Source: Heterobilharzia americana (Eukaryota; Platyhelminthes; Trematoda; Strigeidida; Schistosomatidae). From it: DNA of 64,000 nt. The DNA is taken from contig OX104130.1 of NCBI GenBank assembly GCA_944470555.2, forward strand, positions 74,591,160-74,655,159, read 5' to 3'. Below are positions 48,772 to 59,979 of the stretch, in pieces. Positions within the stretch are counted from its first letter, which is position 1; every line of letters begins with the position of its first letter. A program made the position numbers and the translations under genes. Below the pieces are notes generated by a model. That model saw only the letters and a list, made by a program, of their open reading frames with translations. It did not search any database and was not told where the DNA came from.

Positions 48772-49509
48772 ACCTCGCCTGGTTAACTAGTTTACTAGTT
48801 ACTAGCCGGTCCTAAGCCCGGGTAAAGAGGGAAGGTTGGGCATAGGGCTAGCAACCCTACCCCAGAAAACAAATTTAATCGCTAAACAAACTTCAAAGCA
48901 CAAACAAAATATAAAAAATAATAACAAAATTATTCCTCTCTGGAATCGGAGAGGCGAAATGACGACAGTTGGTGAAAGCCTACGGGAAGCCAATCGGCCG
49001 ATGTGTCTTCTCACTCTCAATGAAAGCGAAAGTAAACGTAGGGACATGGAATGTCCGTACGATGTTTGAAACCAGCAAGGCAGCCCAGATTGCAAAGGAG
49101 ATGAGAAGGTATCACATTGAAGTGCTTGGGATTTGCGAAAGCAGATGGAATGGGAGTGGACTCTCCAAACTGTCAACTGGAGAATCAATAATCTACTCCG
49201 GTCACCCAGACGCACCCAGCAAATATGCAGGAGGAAGTGGAGATGGATTGGGCATGCACTGAGAAGGCCGACTATGGACATCACGTGTCAGGCCAGTCAC
49301 TCGAGTGGAATCCCCATGGGAAGCGACGAGTTGGACATCCGAGCTGAGGGTGACATGGAGGAGATCGTGTGAGGATGAAATGAGAGGTTGTGGACTGTCG
49401 TGGAACCAGGTTCAAAAGATTTCAGAGAAGAGAGTTCACTGGAGACGTGCTACTGAAGCCGTATGTTCCACTAGGAACCCAAGGGACTAATAATAAAAAA
49501 TAATAATAA
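48772..49509 (+). mobile_element. 738-bp RTE-B deletion derivative with both ends and a 14-bp TSD
   Basis: Bounded by AAGCGTATACCGTA at 48758-48771 and 49510-49523, so both ends are exact. It has the RTE-B 5' end (ACCTCGCCTGGTTAAC), the start of the endonuclease (MKAKVNVGTWNVRTMFETSK, then YHIEVLGICESRWNGSGLS to SIIYSG), then at about 49200 passes directly to the C-terminal end (RKWRWIGHALRRPTM, KRVHWRRATEAVCSTRNPRD) and a TAATAATAAA tail. All RT is missing. The endonuclease start is open for 97 codons. Confidence 0.9.
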
Positions 49510-49599
49510 AAGCGTATACCGTAGTAAAACAGTATTCTTTACTGGCTAACGTATTAGATGACTGAATGACTGACAGAATCAATGTAAAACCTTGCACAC

Positions 49600-49865
49600 A
49601 GGTACATCAGCTCAAGTTCCTACACTTCACAGTAGTATACAAAGAACTGTGGGATAGGAAATGACTGATATTAAAGTAGTATAAAGAAGTAAACAATCTG
49701 AAGGTAAAGGTTAGTGCAAATATTGAAGCTCTAGTAGATGTGAAAGAGTGAATACATCTATGCCATTGGAACCGATTTTCAACCATGCCGCCGATAGTCC
49801 ACAACGCCTAATTCCTTTCGTCTCTGGGATCCCAGCCAAATACTGTACATCTCCAAACACGGCTG
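49600..49865 (-). mobile_element. RTE-A 3' end relic
   Basis: Minus strand: GGMVENRFQWHRCIHSFTS corresponds to the last coding residues of RTE-A (MARNRCQWCRCIH in the 17917 copy), followed by its 3' UTR. Confidence 0.6.
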
Positions 49866-50224
49866 TCTATATTCATACTAGAGAAATTGAATGAGATGTA
49901 GATTTATTCCCCACTAATCTTCCGGTATCTAATTAAAGCCTAGTGAACCAAAGAAAAGCTATGCAAAGCTGTAAACTGTTACGTTGTCCAATATAAACTG
50001 TAACAACTTTGATTTTGAGTTAGAAGTTCTATAAAAGACAGAGCAACAACCAGCTGTTTAATCACAATGAACATTTCCTGCAGTTACTTCTCCTTCTTCA
50101 TCTATATATTAGTAAATAGTTTCCTGACATACAACTATTCCCAATTTAAAAGCATACTTTGGTGTATACGCTTACATCTAAATAGCTGAATAGTAACCTC
50201 TCTGACTCAAACAATAGGTGATGC
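49866..50224. other. Gap: nothing recognised
   Basis: No feature. Confidence 0.3.
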
Positions 50225-50500
50225 ACATGCATATCTCTTAGCGGTTATTACTTTGTTCAGAGTTACAGACAGGCCTTATTGACGAGTATCAAAAAGCATG
50301 AAATCTAGGCTTAGGGCTTCCTACCGATTGCCTCCATCCACCAAAGTGCATCGTGATTTTGAGTCGCCTTGGTTGTTGACTACATTACAATATAATTGGT
50401 AGAATTTGATCAGTACTTAGCATTAGGCAACAAAACGTTGTTTACCATCCAGTGAACATTCCCTTTCTAACTTTATGCAATGCATTCCAGTGAGAATAAT
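50225..50500 (+). mobile_element. SINE of the second hammerhead family, decayed
   Basis: Hammerhead-like GGCCTTATTGACGAGTATCA then AAAAAGCATGAAATCTAGGC and TTAGGGCTTCC. Core TTGACGA (C3 changed). Stem I GGCCTTA/TTAGGGC pairs without the AAG insertion of the 7785 copy. The 3' body (CCACCAAAGTGCATCGTGAT, GAGTCGCCTTGGTTG) matches that of the 8575 copy. Confidence 0.55.
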
Positions 50501-50704
50501 TACCGGATGTTTAAGATTTTAAAATTCACTGATGCAATTCACTATTTTAATATAAATACTTAAGTTAAATAAGGATGTTGACTAGGTCTAATGAGTCCTT
50601 TATGTGTTGATAGTTTCAATGAAGACGTATCAATCAGTTCGAAACCTCCTTGAAGTTAGTGTTGAAAGTTACTTTATTCTTGAGATAAATGGGGATTTTA
50701 ATTT

Positions 50705-50895
50705 AAAGGTAATATTCACCACGGAATGACATCAGATGGGGAACTAGTTGAAACCTGGGAGCACTGGACAGATGTTTAGTCCTAACACGGGACTCCTCAA
50801 CAGTACACACCTATGACCCGGCCAGGGGTCGACCCCAAGACCTTAAGGTTTCACGGGAACGCGTAAACTGTTGAGCCAGTTTACTGACAATTTTG
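50705..50895 (-). mobile_element. T-SINE copy
   Basis: Plus-strand text GAATGACATCAGATGGGGAA, CTGGGAGCACTGGACAGATG, CCGGCCAGGGGTCGACCCCA, TAAACTGTTGAGCCAGTT is a T-SINE in reverse, with recognisable tRNA-like boxes. Confidence 0.65.
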
Positions 50896-52110
50896 AAAGG
50901 AAAGAAAGATATTTCAATGGAAGTACACCTTTTGCCTGACTGATTCTAACTTGCATCTTCATTATGAGGGGAAAAAAATACTCAGAATACTCCATAAAAC
51001 TTCAAAAATTGACTTGGTTAGAATGACCTCTGAAATGATTTTGTCTACCTCTTACATAACTTATGCAAGGAAGTAAGTAGTAACTGTGGTGTCTAGTTTG
51101 TAGTTTGTGAACAGATGAAAATAAATCAATATATGAATCCAGTACCGTTGATGGGTCCTATTTACATGACAGCTTTGTGTGGGACTGAATGACTTCAAAT
51201 GCAATTTTACCATCGTTCAGCATCAGTTACAGGATCATTGAAACTCTAATAACAATGGATGATTGTTTCGCCCTTGCTTGAAACTCTTCAGGAGTGCTTA
51301 CATGCAAGTCCATGAATATCAGGTCTTGATTTGCACTGGTGGGGAAATCAATCATGACGGACTATCATTTAACATCATTGGCTGCAATTTGACATCACAC
51401 TAGACTTGGTGAACCCAACAAGTCACAAGTTCTTATTCAAACTTAAAGCAGTTCATCAAACTAGAACTAAGCAGCTTTTCCTTGTTCTTAGTTTTTCATT
51501 CATATAAACTCTAGTTTGAAGTGAATTAAACTAAAACAGAACTTACTGTCTAAAAGGTACAGGCTAAGTGTATTTTGTTTATTTGCATTTCTTTCATCAA
51601 CTACATTACAATAAAGTAGGTGTGAAGGTCAAATGACTGTGCCAAACTATCATTATCATGTTTATGGTAAAAAAAAACTGTTTGAATTTACAGATAACAA
51701 CCCAAAAGACAACTTATTTTTTCATTCACTACATATGGACCGTCGTATAAGATTTGAAATTTTCTAAATGCCTTAAATTCATTCATATCCAACAACAATC
51801 TTCAAAGTAGGTTAGAATTAACTTTCATCACCGACCTTCATCATTGGTGTTGAGTAGTGAAAGTAAAAGCATGCGACTGAAGTGTTCAGAGTATAACTAT
51901 GATTGTCATTCAGTTCACCTTATTACAGCCTCGTTAATGTACCAAACTGAAGGTGAATCTTAAGTACAAATTAAAACTTCACATCACACATCTCTTTGAC
52001 AGCAGAAGAGCAATATGGATCTAGTATGCATCCATCTGATCCTTCTTTACTGTTTATCAGCAAGAAGACCTATCACTGTATGCAAAATCAAAAGCAGAAA
52101 CTTATGTCCT
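50896..52110. other. Gap with one T-SINE relic
   Basis: Bases 51215-51450 contain GTTTCGCCCTTGCTTGAAAC, TCTTCAGGAGTGCTTACATG and AACAAGTCACAAGTTCTTAT, a worn T-SINE in minus orientation. The rest is unassigned. Confidence 0.35.
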
Positions 52111-52136
52111 TCGAGAAAACTCATCATCATTCAGAT

Positions 52137-53046
52137 TATTATTATTTATTATATTGTTAGTCCCTTGGGTTCCTAGTGGAACATACGGCTTCAGTAGCAC
52201 GTCTCCAGTGAACTCTCTTCTCTGAAATCTTTTGAACCTGGTTCCACGACAGTCCACAACCTCTCATTTCATCCTCACACGATCTCCTCCATGTCATCCT
52301 CAGCCCGGATGTCCAACTCATCGCTTCCCATGGGGATTCCACTCGAGCTACTGGCCTGACACGTGATGTCCCCAGTCGGCCTTCTCAGTGTATGCCCAAT
52401 CCATCTCCACTTCCTCCTGCATATTTGTTGAGTGATAGCTTCTTGGTTGGTTCGTTCCCAGAGCTCCTTGTTGCTTATTCTCATTATTCTGGCCATCTGA
52501 TCTTCAGTAGCGAGCCAGCGTAAGCAGTTGATGAATGTCTTTAGTTTATTGGAAATGCCTTTCGTAACGCGCCAAGTCTCTGAACCATACAGAAGCACTG
52601 GCTTGACGTTGGTGTTAAAAATCCGGATCTTGTTTCACGCTTTGTGTAGATCTCCACACTTGTTTCAGGCTAATGAACGCCTGTCTTGCTTTTCCAATTC
52701 TGACTTTGGCATCCTCGTCTGTGCCTGTGTTGCCTGTAGTTGAAACAGTGCTGCCTAGATAGGTGAAGGAGGTTACTTCCTTTAAGTTTCTCCTGTTGAT
52801 GGTGACTGGAGTTTGTTGTTGTTGTTGGTGCGGTATCTTCATCACCTCTGTCTTCTTTATATTCACTTGAAGTCCCGTCTTCGCTGCCCTACTTCTTCTG
52901 CCAACTTGTTAGTTTTTGCCTGTAGATCTTCAAGTTTATGTGACATCAGGCACAAGTCATCGGCGAAATCCAAGTCTTTTAGGTTCTTTTCCGCAGTCCA
53001 GCGTATCCCCCTCTTCTCACTCCCCACTGTTTGCTGCATGATCCAG
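52137..53046 (-). mobile_element. RTE-B copy, 910 bp, with 26-bp target-site duplication
   Basis: Bounded by a 26-bp direct repeat at 52111-52136 and 53047-53072 (starting TCGAGAAAACTCATCATCAT). Minus strand: DWIMQQTVGSEKRGIRWT, LDFADDLCLMSHKLED (catalytic FADD), NRRNLKEVTSFTYLGSTVST, KVRIGKARQAFISLKQVWRS, LLYGSETWRVTKGISNK, RKWRWIGHTLRRPTG and ending CSTRNPRD. 5'-truncated within RT. A few frameshifts separate otherwise open frames, so it is a young copy. Confidence 0.9.
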
Positions 53047-53072
53047 TCGAGAAAACTCATCATCATTCAGAT

Positions 53073-54099
53073 AGTGGCATAAAAAGCCACCTGTTCACGA
53101 TCTTTAACACCAGCCAATCTGTCATATGGCAAAATGATCAATTCCGTGTCGTCATATAGCCACAGTTCCTATCCCGGACCTGATAAACACTATAGACGAA
53201 AAACTCCCGAAAATTCGTCCACACTTCACTGAGTCTACAAAAAAGGTGACTGCTGTTCGAATCTCTGAAGAGACATCATCTTGTTTGAGGTGACTGATAG
53301 GTGCCATAAGATGTGATGCATCGGTAGAGGACGGTTTCCTATCTATTGCTTCCGTAAAACTAACGAATTCGAAGACTTTCAGAGTTTCAGTCACCATAAT
53401 GAGTGAACACAGTACTTGCATAGTAGACATATATTTTAGTTATACATAAAAGTCTCCCGTACTTATCGCTGTCTTGGTTGACAGGGTCAGAGACACAGAC
53501 AGGGATTTCCACATTTTCTTTCAGTTAGCAGACTAAAATATCTTCAGTTTCATGCAGGGTTGTCAGATATATCTTGTTCCATTCTCCTTGTATGGAATAT
53601 TCTTCGTTATAAGTTAATGGACAGTTCATTAAAGATGGTGCTTTATCTCGTTCTATGAAATGAAACAGTTAACATCATACAAATGAACACTAACTGCACT
53701 GAATTCAAAGTTTACAGTATATCCATTGAAATTTCTACTTTGGTTATGAAATAATAAACTATTTTTGACAAGTACATTACCCCTGTAGATAAAAAAGTGC
53801 ATTTTGACAAGCAGAAATGTGTTTCCAACCAATTTTCTTCTCGTACACAGTACAATATGGGGACGAAAATATCAAAGAAAAACGGAAGTAAAAAACCCAC
53901 GGAATATCACGTTATAATTGTTGAAGTTTGATTTATATTCCTTAGATCTAAACAAATCTCAGACGAAGCGTTTACTAGCTTTAACGTTTTAAAAAACTGT
54001 ATTACTAGAATATGTTACGGTAAATTTGTTTAACTGAAAGAAGCGTAAAACAGTTTCGTTACCTCTAATTTTCCGTGCCTATACAATGCCGAAATTCTC
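53073..54099. other. Gap: unassigned, two unmatched open frames
   Basis: Bases 53137-53281 read on the plus strand as RHIATVPIPDLINTIDEKLP, then KIRPHFTESTKKVTAVRI. The minus strand has a 92-codon frame over the same bases. I recognise neither. It is probably a retroelement fragment or chance. Confidence 0.3.
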
Positions 54100-54310
54100 C
54101 ACGTTTGTTGGGAGATGATCTTCGGTGCGGATGCCTCCATGCTGCTGGAATCAAGGCGTGCGTGTTGTCCTATTTGGGACTCGTCACCTGGATAAACATA
54201 CACCCAAGTAAGTGTTGTTCTTACTGAGATTCAAGCCCAGTACTCATCACCTTAGACCACAAAGCGCTATCCACTAAGCCACTGCGATATGGTGCGTCCT
54301 CGATTCCACT
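54100..54310 (-). mobile_element. Sm-alpha-type SINE relic
   Basis: Minus strand: tRNA-like head (TCGCAGTGGCTTAGTGGATA, GGGCTTGAATCTCAGTAAG), then TATCCAGGTGACGAGTCCCA, AATAGGACAACACGCACGCC and TTGATTCCAG. Core GTGACGA and CAACA in place of CTGACGA and CGAAA. Inactive. Confidence 0.7.
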
Positions 54311-54589
54311 GCTAGTCGCCAAGATTGATATCGAAGTACTTAGTTTATTGCTTTTTCCTCTGCTACTCATACAGTTATGAAATAGGTTATTTGAAGTGAG
54401 GATATTCACTAATAAACAGATATAGTGATCAACAGAGATGTTCTTTTACTTCGTTTTAATTGGATTTCCCCCTTGATTTGAATTTTGAACCTGAGTAATC
54501 AATGTGTAATAAAACTTTAAAATTTCTCAGCCAATACTTTGACCAATCGTTGTGTGTAGATTGACCCATAGCTTTAAGACAACAACATT

Positions 54590-54790
54590 ATATTAAGGCG
54601 GTATCCATCATGGGTTGACAACAGCTGGAGAACCACTGAAAACTTAGGAGAACTCCACAACTGCTTTGTCTTCTTTTATCACTTCTCTGCCATGAGGATT
54701 CATGACTCCTTCAGATATCGAACCTGGGAGCTTCAGGTCTGGGTGCGAGCATGCTATGATTTAGTCACTAAACTGGAGTAAAGTGGTTCA
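54590..54790 (-). repeat. T-SINE relic
   Basis: Plus-strand text CATGGGTTGACAACAGCTGG, AGAACCACTGAAAACTTAGG, ATCGAACCTGGGAGCTTCAG is a worn T-SINE in reverse. Confidence 0.5.
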
Positions 54791-55619
54791 CTTTTTTTTA
54801 CTTCTATTAATTTGCGACCATTATTCAATGCTATAAGTGAGGATTTATGGCACTCTCAACTTGTCTGACTTCCTAGGTAACTGCTTCTCATGAGAATTTC
54901 AGAGAATCCATCATAGTGCCTTTCAATAAGGATCACTAGAGAGCAGTTTAGCTTAAAGATTTGCTACTTTCTGCAACTTACATCAGTGCGTAATGAATAT
55001 CACCTTGAGATCAGTCAGTTCCTTTGAGCATTAACGTTAAATTACTGTTATATTGCGTGAGAATGATAAATTTTCCAAAAAGTTCAAATGAAAACATTAT
55101 TAATATAGAGTTACTCTATAATTTTGACCTGTTTACTTCTCTAATTTAAATATTGAACAGTGTAACGTATAAAACGTATCACTCATTTCGTAGGCTAACT
55201 TCAAGAACCAATCATCTTCGAAAAGAAAAGAGAATGTTTGACTGGTATAACCTACCGTCAAACACATTTTCCAAATAAAATTTAATCAACCTTTGAAATT
55301 AGATGTTATGGGATTTGAACGCTCTTCTTCACACTATATGACAGATGTTGAAAGAAGATGACATGAACAGCCTATGATAACTGATCACCCAAAACTTTAT
55401 ATTACCTCTTCTATGTGATGAAAAGCCATATTCACACCCCTAGTTCAGATAAATAATGGTAGGCACTAAAATAACGTCAAACAGTGAAGCTCTGAATTGA
55501 TAAGCATTAGGTATTAATTTATGTGTCCAACTGAACACCAGTGAACAATATGAGTAGTTGGAAACCAATAATGCTGATCTGCTGATATCGCTAGCTAGAT
55601 AATAATGAAATACATCAAA
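54791..55619. other. Gap: nothing recognised
   Basis: AT-rich; no feature. Confidence 0.3.
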
Positions 55620-56240
55620 GATTAGAGAACATACAATTAGTAGACGACGAAATGATGGTCAACTTTGACGTAATAAGCGTCTACAGTGGAGTAACGATTA
55701 ACACTGACTCTGAGATAGTCAGAAATGAACTCAGTACTAACCATCAAATAACTGTGAAAACCAAGTTACCAGTGCAAGAAATTATTCTCGAAGTGCAGTT
55801 ATGCCTAACGTCTACTGTCTTAGGATGTCAGGATAAAGTACACAACCACACAGAAAAGTAGTCATCAGATTACCAGTATCCCTAGTTTCAGTTCATATAC
55901 ATCTGCAGACAGTTGAGAAAGCATTCCTCTAGAGACATTTAACCCTGCTGTCAAAGTATGATGGCGATTTGTAGGTGGTGCATTTAAAGCGTTGAAGTCA
56001 CAACATATTGACAACTTTGTAATTGATGCAGTCCTATTCACATAGGAAAAGGAAAGTGGTGAAGGTGAATTGACTGTGTGGAATTACAAAGTCATACAAA
56101 AGCAAAACGGAGATTTAGGTGCTAGTTTCTACAGAAAATTTACAAGTTCTAGTCAAAACTTGAACTCCAGGTCTTTCCATAGGACATCAGTTAGGTCAGG
56201 TCTGGTAAAATGCTCAAGTAAAAAGGGACCATGCATGAAC
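55620..56240 (+). mobile_element. Penelope-like element fragment, RT
   Basis: Plus strand: MMVNFDVISVYSGVTINTDS, then LPVQEIILEVQLCLTSTVLG (55652-55861), and NGDLGASFYRKFTSSSQN, SFHRTSVRSGLVKCSSKKG (56070-56240) after a decayed interval that should hold the YVDD palm. Same family as the minus PLE at 2195. It is cut off by RTE-B at about 56243. Confidence 0.8.
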
Positions 56241-56242
56241 CT

Positions 56243-58195
56243 AGTAAGGCTGCTCAGATTACCAAAAGGTGAGAAGGTATAGCATAGAAGTGCTAGGAAT
56301 CTGCGAGGAATCTGCAGATGGAATGGAAGTGGACTCTGCGAACTAACAACTGGAGAGGAGTCAAAAATCTACTCCGATATTGTCACCCAAACGACAACCA
56401 CGAGCACACTGAGATTTCGAGTCGCTATCATGATGTCCTCAAGAGCATCTAAGGCTCTTATACAGTGGGAACAAATTTTCTCCTGCACGATCAGCATCAT
56501 GACAGCAAGATGGATTCAACTCAAAAGGAAGCAAAGTCACAATCATACAATGCTATCCTACGCTATACACCTACAAATAATGCAGATGAAAAGAAGAAGG
56601 AGGAATCCTACAGACAACTGCAATCAGTAATGCACAAGACCCAGCCTCAGTTGGTGACATCGAAATCCATTCTAATGGGTGGGGTGATATGAATGCCAAA
56701 CTGGGAGCGGACAACACAGAAAGAGAAGCAATCATGGCTTGAGAAGCACTCAATGAAGTAATGTATGAGAATGGAGAACTGTTTTCAGATTTTCTGCTGA
56801 GTGAAAGTAGGGCTACCTCGTCAAACTCATAAAGAAGGGTGACCTAAGTCTTTACAAGAACTGGCGCCGAATCATGTTGCTATCCCTGTCGACCTGAAGC
56901 AGACAAAGTAATAAGCCGCATCATACTGAACAGACTATAAGATGCTCTGGATTCAAAATTACAACTGGAACAGACTGGCTGGCTTCAGGAAGAACAAATC
57001 ATATGGGGATCACATTGCAACACTATGCATCACCATAGAGCACAGCGTAAAATAGCCATCAACTCTCTACCTTACCATAACTTCATAGATTTTGAAAAGG
57101 CCTTCGACGGCGTCAACTGCGAAGTAATTTGGCAGCTCCTTCAAACCTTTATCAACCTCTTCCAACAGCAGCCATATGCCATATGATGCTACATGTCAAG
57201 TGATTCGAAATGGGAAGGTCAGTGACGCGTTTGAAATTGGGATAGGAGTAAGACAAGGTTGCTGCCTACCATCACCGATGATTGTCCTAACTGTGGCTGA
57301 CTGGATCATGCAGTAAACTGTATGGAATGTGAAGATGGGCATAGCTTGGCTGGACCGGTGAAAAGACCCTAGAAGATTTGGATTTTGCCAATGATAATGA
57401 TTTATGCCTTACGTCACACAAGCTCGAGGACCTACAAGCAAAAACCGATAAGTTGACAAAAGGCAGAGAAGGAAGACAGGACCTCCTTCAGGTGAAAGTG
57501 GAGAAGGCAGAGGTGATGAAGATACCCAACCAACAACAACAATAACAAGCACCGATCATCATGAACGGGAGAAAACCTAAAGGAAGTAGTCTCTTTCACC
57601 TACTTATCAACACAAATTCGTTTCAACTATACGTAGCACAGACGAGGATATCAAAGCCACGGTCGGAAACACAGTAACACAGGTCTTCATTAATCTGAAA
57701 CCAGTGTGGAGATCCACTGCACTCAGCATAAAGCGTGAACAAGATGAGGATTTTCAACACTAATGTCAGTCAAAAGAGTCAGTGTTTCTATGTGATGTTT
57801 GAGAGACTTGGCCCAACACGAAAAGCATTTCTAACAATCTACAGACATACATCACATGAACAGCTACAGTTTACGCTCACTCACTCGATACTGAAGATCA
57901 TATCATATCAGATCAGATCAGATAGCCAGAATAATAAGAGTAAGCAAGAAGGAACTCTGGCTAGCTGGAGACGAACTAACGAAGCAAGAAGCCATCGCCC
58001 AACAAATATGCATTAGATGAAAGTGGAGATGGATTGGATTGAACAAACAGCGAGAAGACCAATTGGGGATATCACGCGCTAGGCCGTCGAGTAGAGTTCA
58101 AATTGGAAAAGACGAGTTGGGCATGTGAGGGTGACATGGAAGAGATCGTGTAAGGAAGAAATGAATGCTGATGGGCAGTGGTGGAGCCAGGTTAG
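56243..58195 (+). mobile_element. RTE-B copy abutting the PLE, internal deletion and 3' truncation
   Basis: It starts within the endonuclease (KAAQITKR, RYSIEVLGICE in shifted frames; NGSGLCELTTGE), continues to NAKLGADNTE-type sequence near 56700, then at about 56790 joins RT (CTGCTGAGTGAAAGTAGGGC). RT blocks: IDFEKAFDGVNCEVIWQL, GIGVRQGC, LDFANDNDLCL (FADD lost). C-terminal block is shared almost base for base with the copy at 39620. Ends at about 58195 without the usual tail. Confidence 0.85.
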
Positions 58196-58849
58196 CATCG
58201 TCACAGGAACATCTAAAAATGTAACCAATCCTCAGTAAAACAGAGGATAATCTACTGATGATGAATTAACAAAACATTTACCGTTTACTTTTCTATCCAA
58301 TGAAGGCTAAGTGAAACACTTGAATATTGAACGTGATAAAATTGTCACCAGTAAGTACTTCGGAATAAAACGAACCAACCACTTATTTATTAGTTAATAT
58401 AGGAACTGTGCTTTAACTTCAAGGTTAAATCTTAGCTATACACTGTCTGCATAAAAAATACTGACAAAGAATTTCGGTCGAGTTATCTATAGAATTTTAC
58501 TGTCCTTGAGTGATTACTGAATGACCTTGAAGTGGCTAATCAAGTTGGAGGTGGATATGTTGTCCTTCTAGGAAACTATGAGTCATTGTGATATCTTACT
58601 GGTTCCAATAAGGCTGATGCACAATTTTGATGGGAAAATTCCGACTGAATTAGAAGGGATTATTTCTCACACCATCGTTTCACACTACTTGCCAGTTCAG
58701 ATGGATGGCTGAGTTCATGTGCCTGCATTTCCTATCAAGAACAAAATCATAGGGAAGACATTTCTATTGAAGTATACCTTAGTGTCAGGTTGCACATCCT
58801 TAAAGCTAACTGAAACCTGTATCATTTATTGATACTTTTAATCTCCCAC
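58196..58849. other. Gap with one copy of an unnamed repeat
   Basis: Bases 58500-58650 match 28490-28620. Otherwise unassigned. Confidence 0.35.
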
Positions 58850-59110
58850 TGTTATACTGGATGGAATTCCTCGACTTTTGTTGACAGATGGGCTCTAATG
58901 CGGATTCCTCGATATTACTTGTGTGTGCATTATGCTATAGTTTGCTTATTGGCTAGCAGTGGAATCTAGGGCATGGGTTTTGTCCGATTTGGGACTGGTC
59001 ATCTGAGTGTATTTTCACCCAAGCGAGCTATGTTTTCCCCACTGAGACTCAAACCCAGTACCCCTCTTTTCAAAAGCCAATGAGGTACCCACTAGAACAC
59101 TAAGATCAAG
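58850..59110 (-). mobile_element. Sm-alpha-type SINE relic with ACCAG core
   Basis: Left outer end (TTGTTGACAGATGGGCTCTA, ATGCGGATTCCTCGATATTA), and on the minus strand tRNA-like head (TACTGGGTTTGAGTCTCAGT) and hammerhead region (ACTCAGATGACCAGTCCCAA, ATCGGACAAAACCC). Core ATGACCA and CAAAA. Inactive. Confidence 0.7.
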
Positions 59111-59164
59111 GAGTCCGACTTAGTATAACAATAGGAGTTAATAAGTATCGATAACTGACAACTC

Positions 59165-59360
59165 AAACCTGTTGCACACCGGGTAGCCGTCATGCCTCAG
59201 TGAATTTGTGGATAATAATTAGGCGTTTGAAGCGAAGGGTGCTCGGTTTGAGTTTCAGTGGAAACACCACCATTCATTAGGGCACGTTATGCTGATGGAT
59301 TCTACATGGGACGAAACGTGAGTCGTGAATTTTACTCCTAGCCACCAAGCAAGCCATTTA
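59165..59360 (+). mobile_element. Sm-alpha-type SINE, fairly well kept
   Basis: tRNA-like head (CATGCCTCAGTGAATTTGTG, GTGCTCGGTTTGAGTTTCAG), then TTATGCTGATGGATTCTACA, TGGGACGAAACGTGAGTCGT and GAATTTTACTCCTAGCCACC. Core CTGATGG replaces CTGATGA, while CGAAA and GUC are kept. Oriented opposite to the relic 55 bp upstream. Confidence 0.7.
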
Positions 59361-59979
59361 TCTTTACTGACTTATTTCTACCACTGGGTTTCAAACAAGT
59401 TAGCAACACCCATTAAGTCATAAAGCAAAAAAGGAGCAGTGAATATTACCTCACTTCAACGCTTATAGTGAAAAGAGGGATTAATGACTGTTGCTTTGTT
59501 GGTGAATGACTTTGTTTCGAAGTTTTGAACTTTGAAATGTATACTTCAAAAACCTTAGGTCTATTTCTCAGTCTGAAACTTAATTCGCTTCATTCTTCAA
59601 CAAGGTTTTAGGCATATAATTTACATGAAATGGGGAACTACTTAAAAGCATTATTTACGTCTGTATTACAGTCCAGGTGACCTAATGCTATGGAGTCACA
59701 TAGATAAATATCTTTATCGTTTGTACGTTTGAGCAGAAGAAATCAGTCGCTAAGCTCGATAACTTTTTAAACAGCGTCAAGAAACTTTATAATTTCATTT
59801 ATAGGTTAAGTAGAAAGACATAACTGTTTCCTTATTGATGCGTTCAAGGTCAACTGTTAGTCGCACAAACGATGACAAAATTCCATCATTTTGTTGAAAC
59901 TTTTTACGGCAAGCAAAATCTATTCAATCTGAAATGCAGAACACTGATTGGACACTTTTCCAAATGATGGTCAAAATAA
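59361..59979. other. Gap: nothing recognised
   Basis: No feature. Confidence 0.3.

Noticed and set aside
49305..49490. Separate small gene near 49.3 kb
   Set aside because: It is the C-terminal end of RTE-B, repeated at 52157-52342 and elsewhere.
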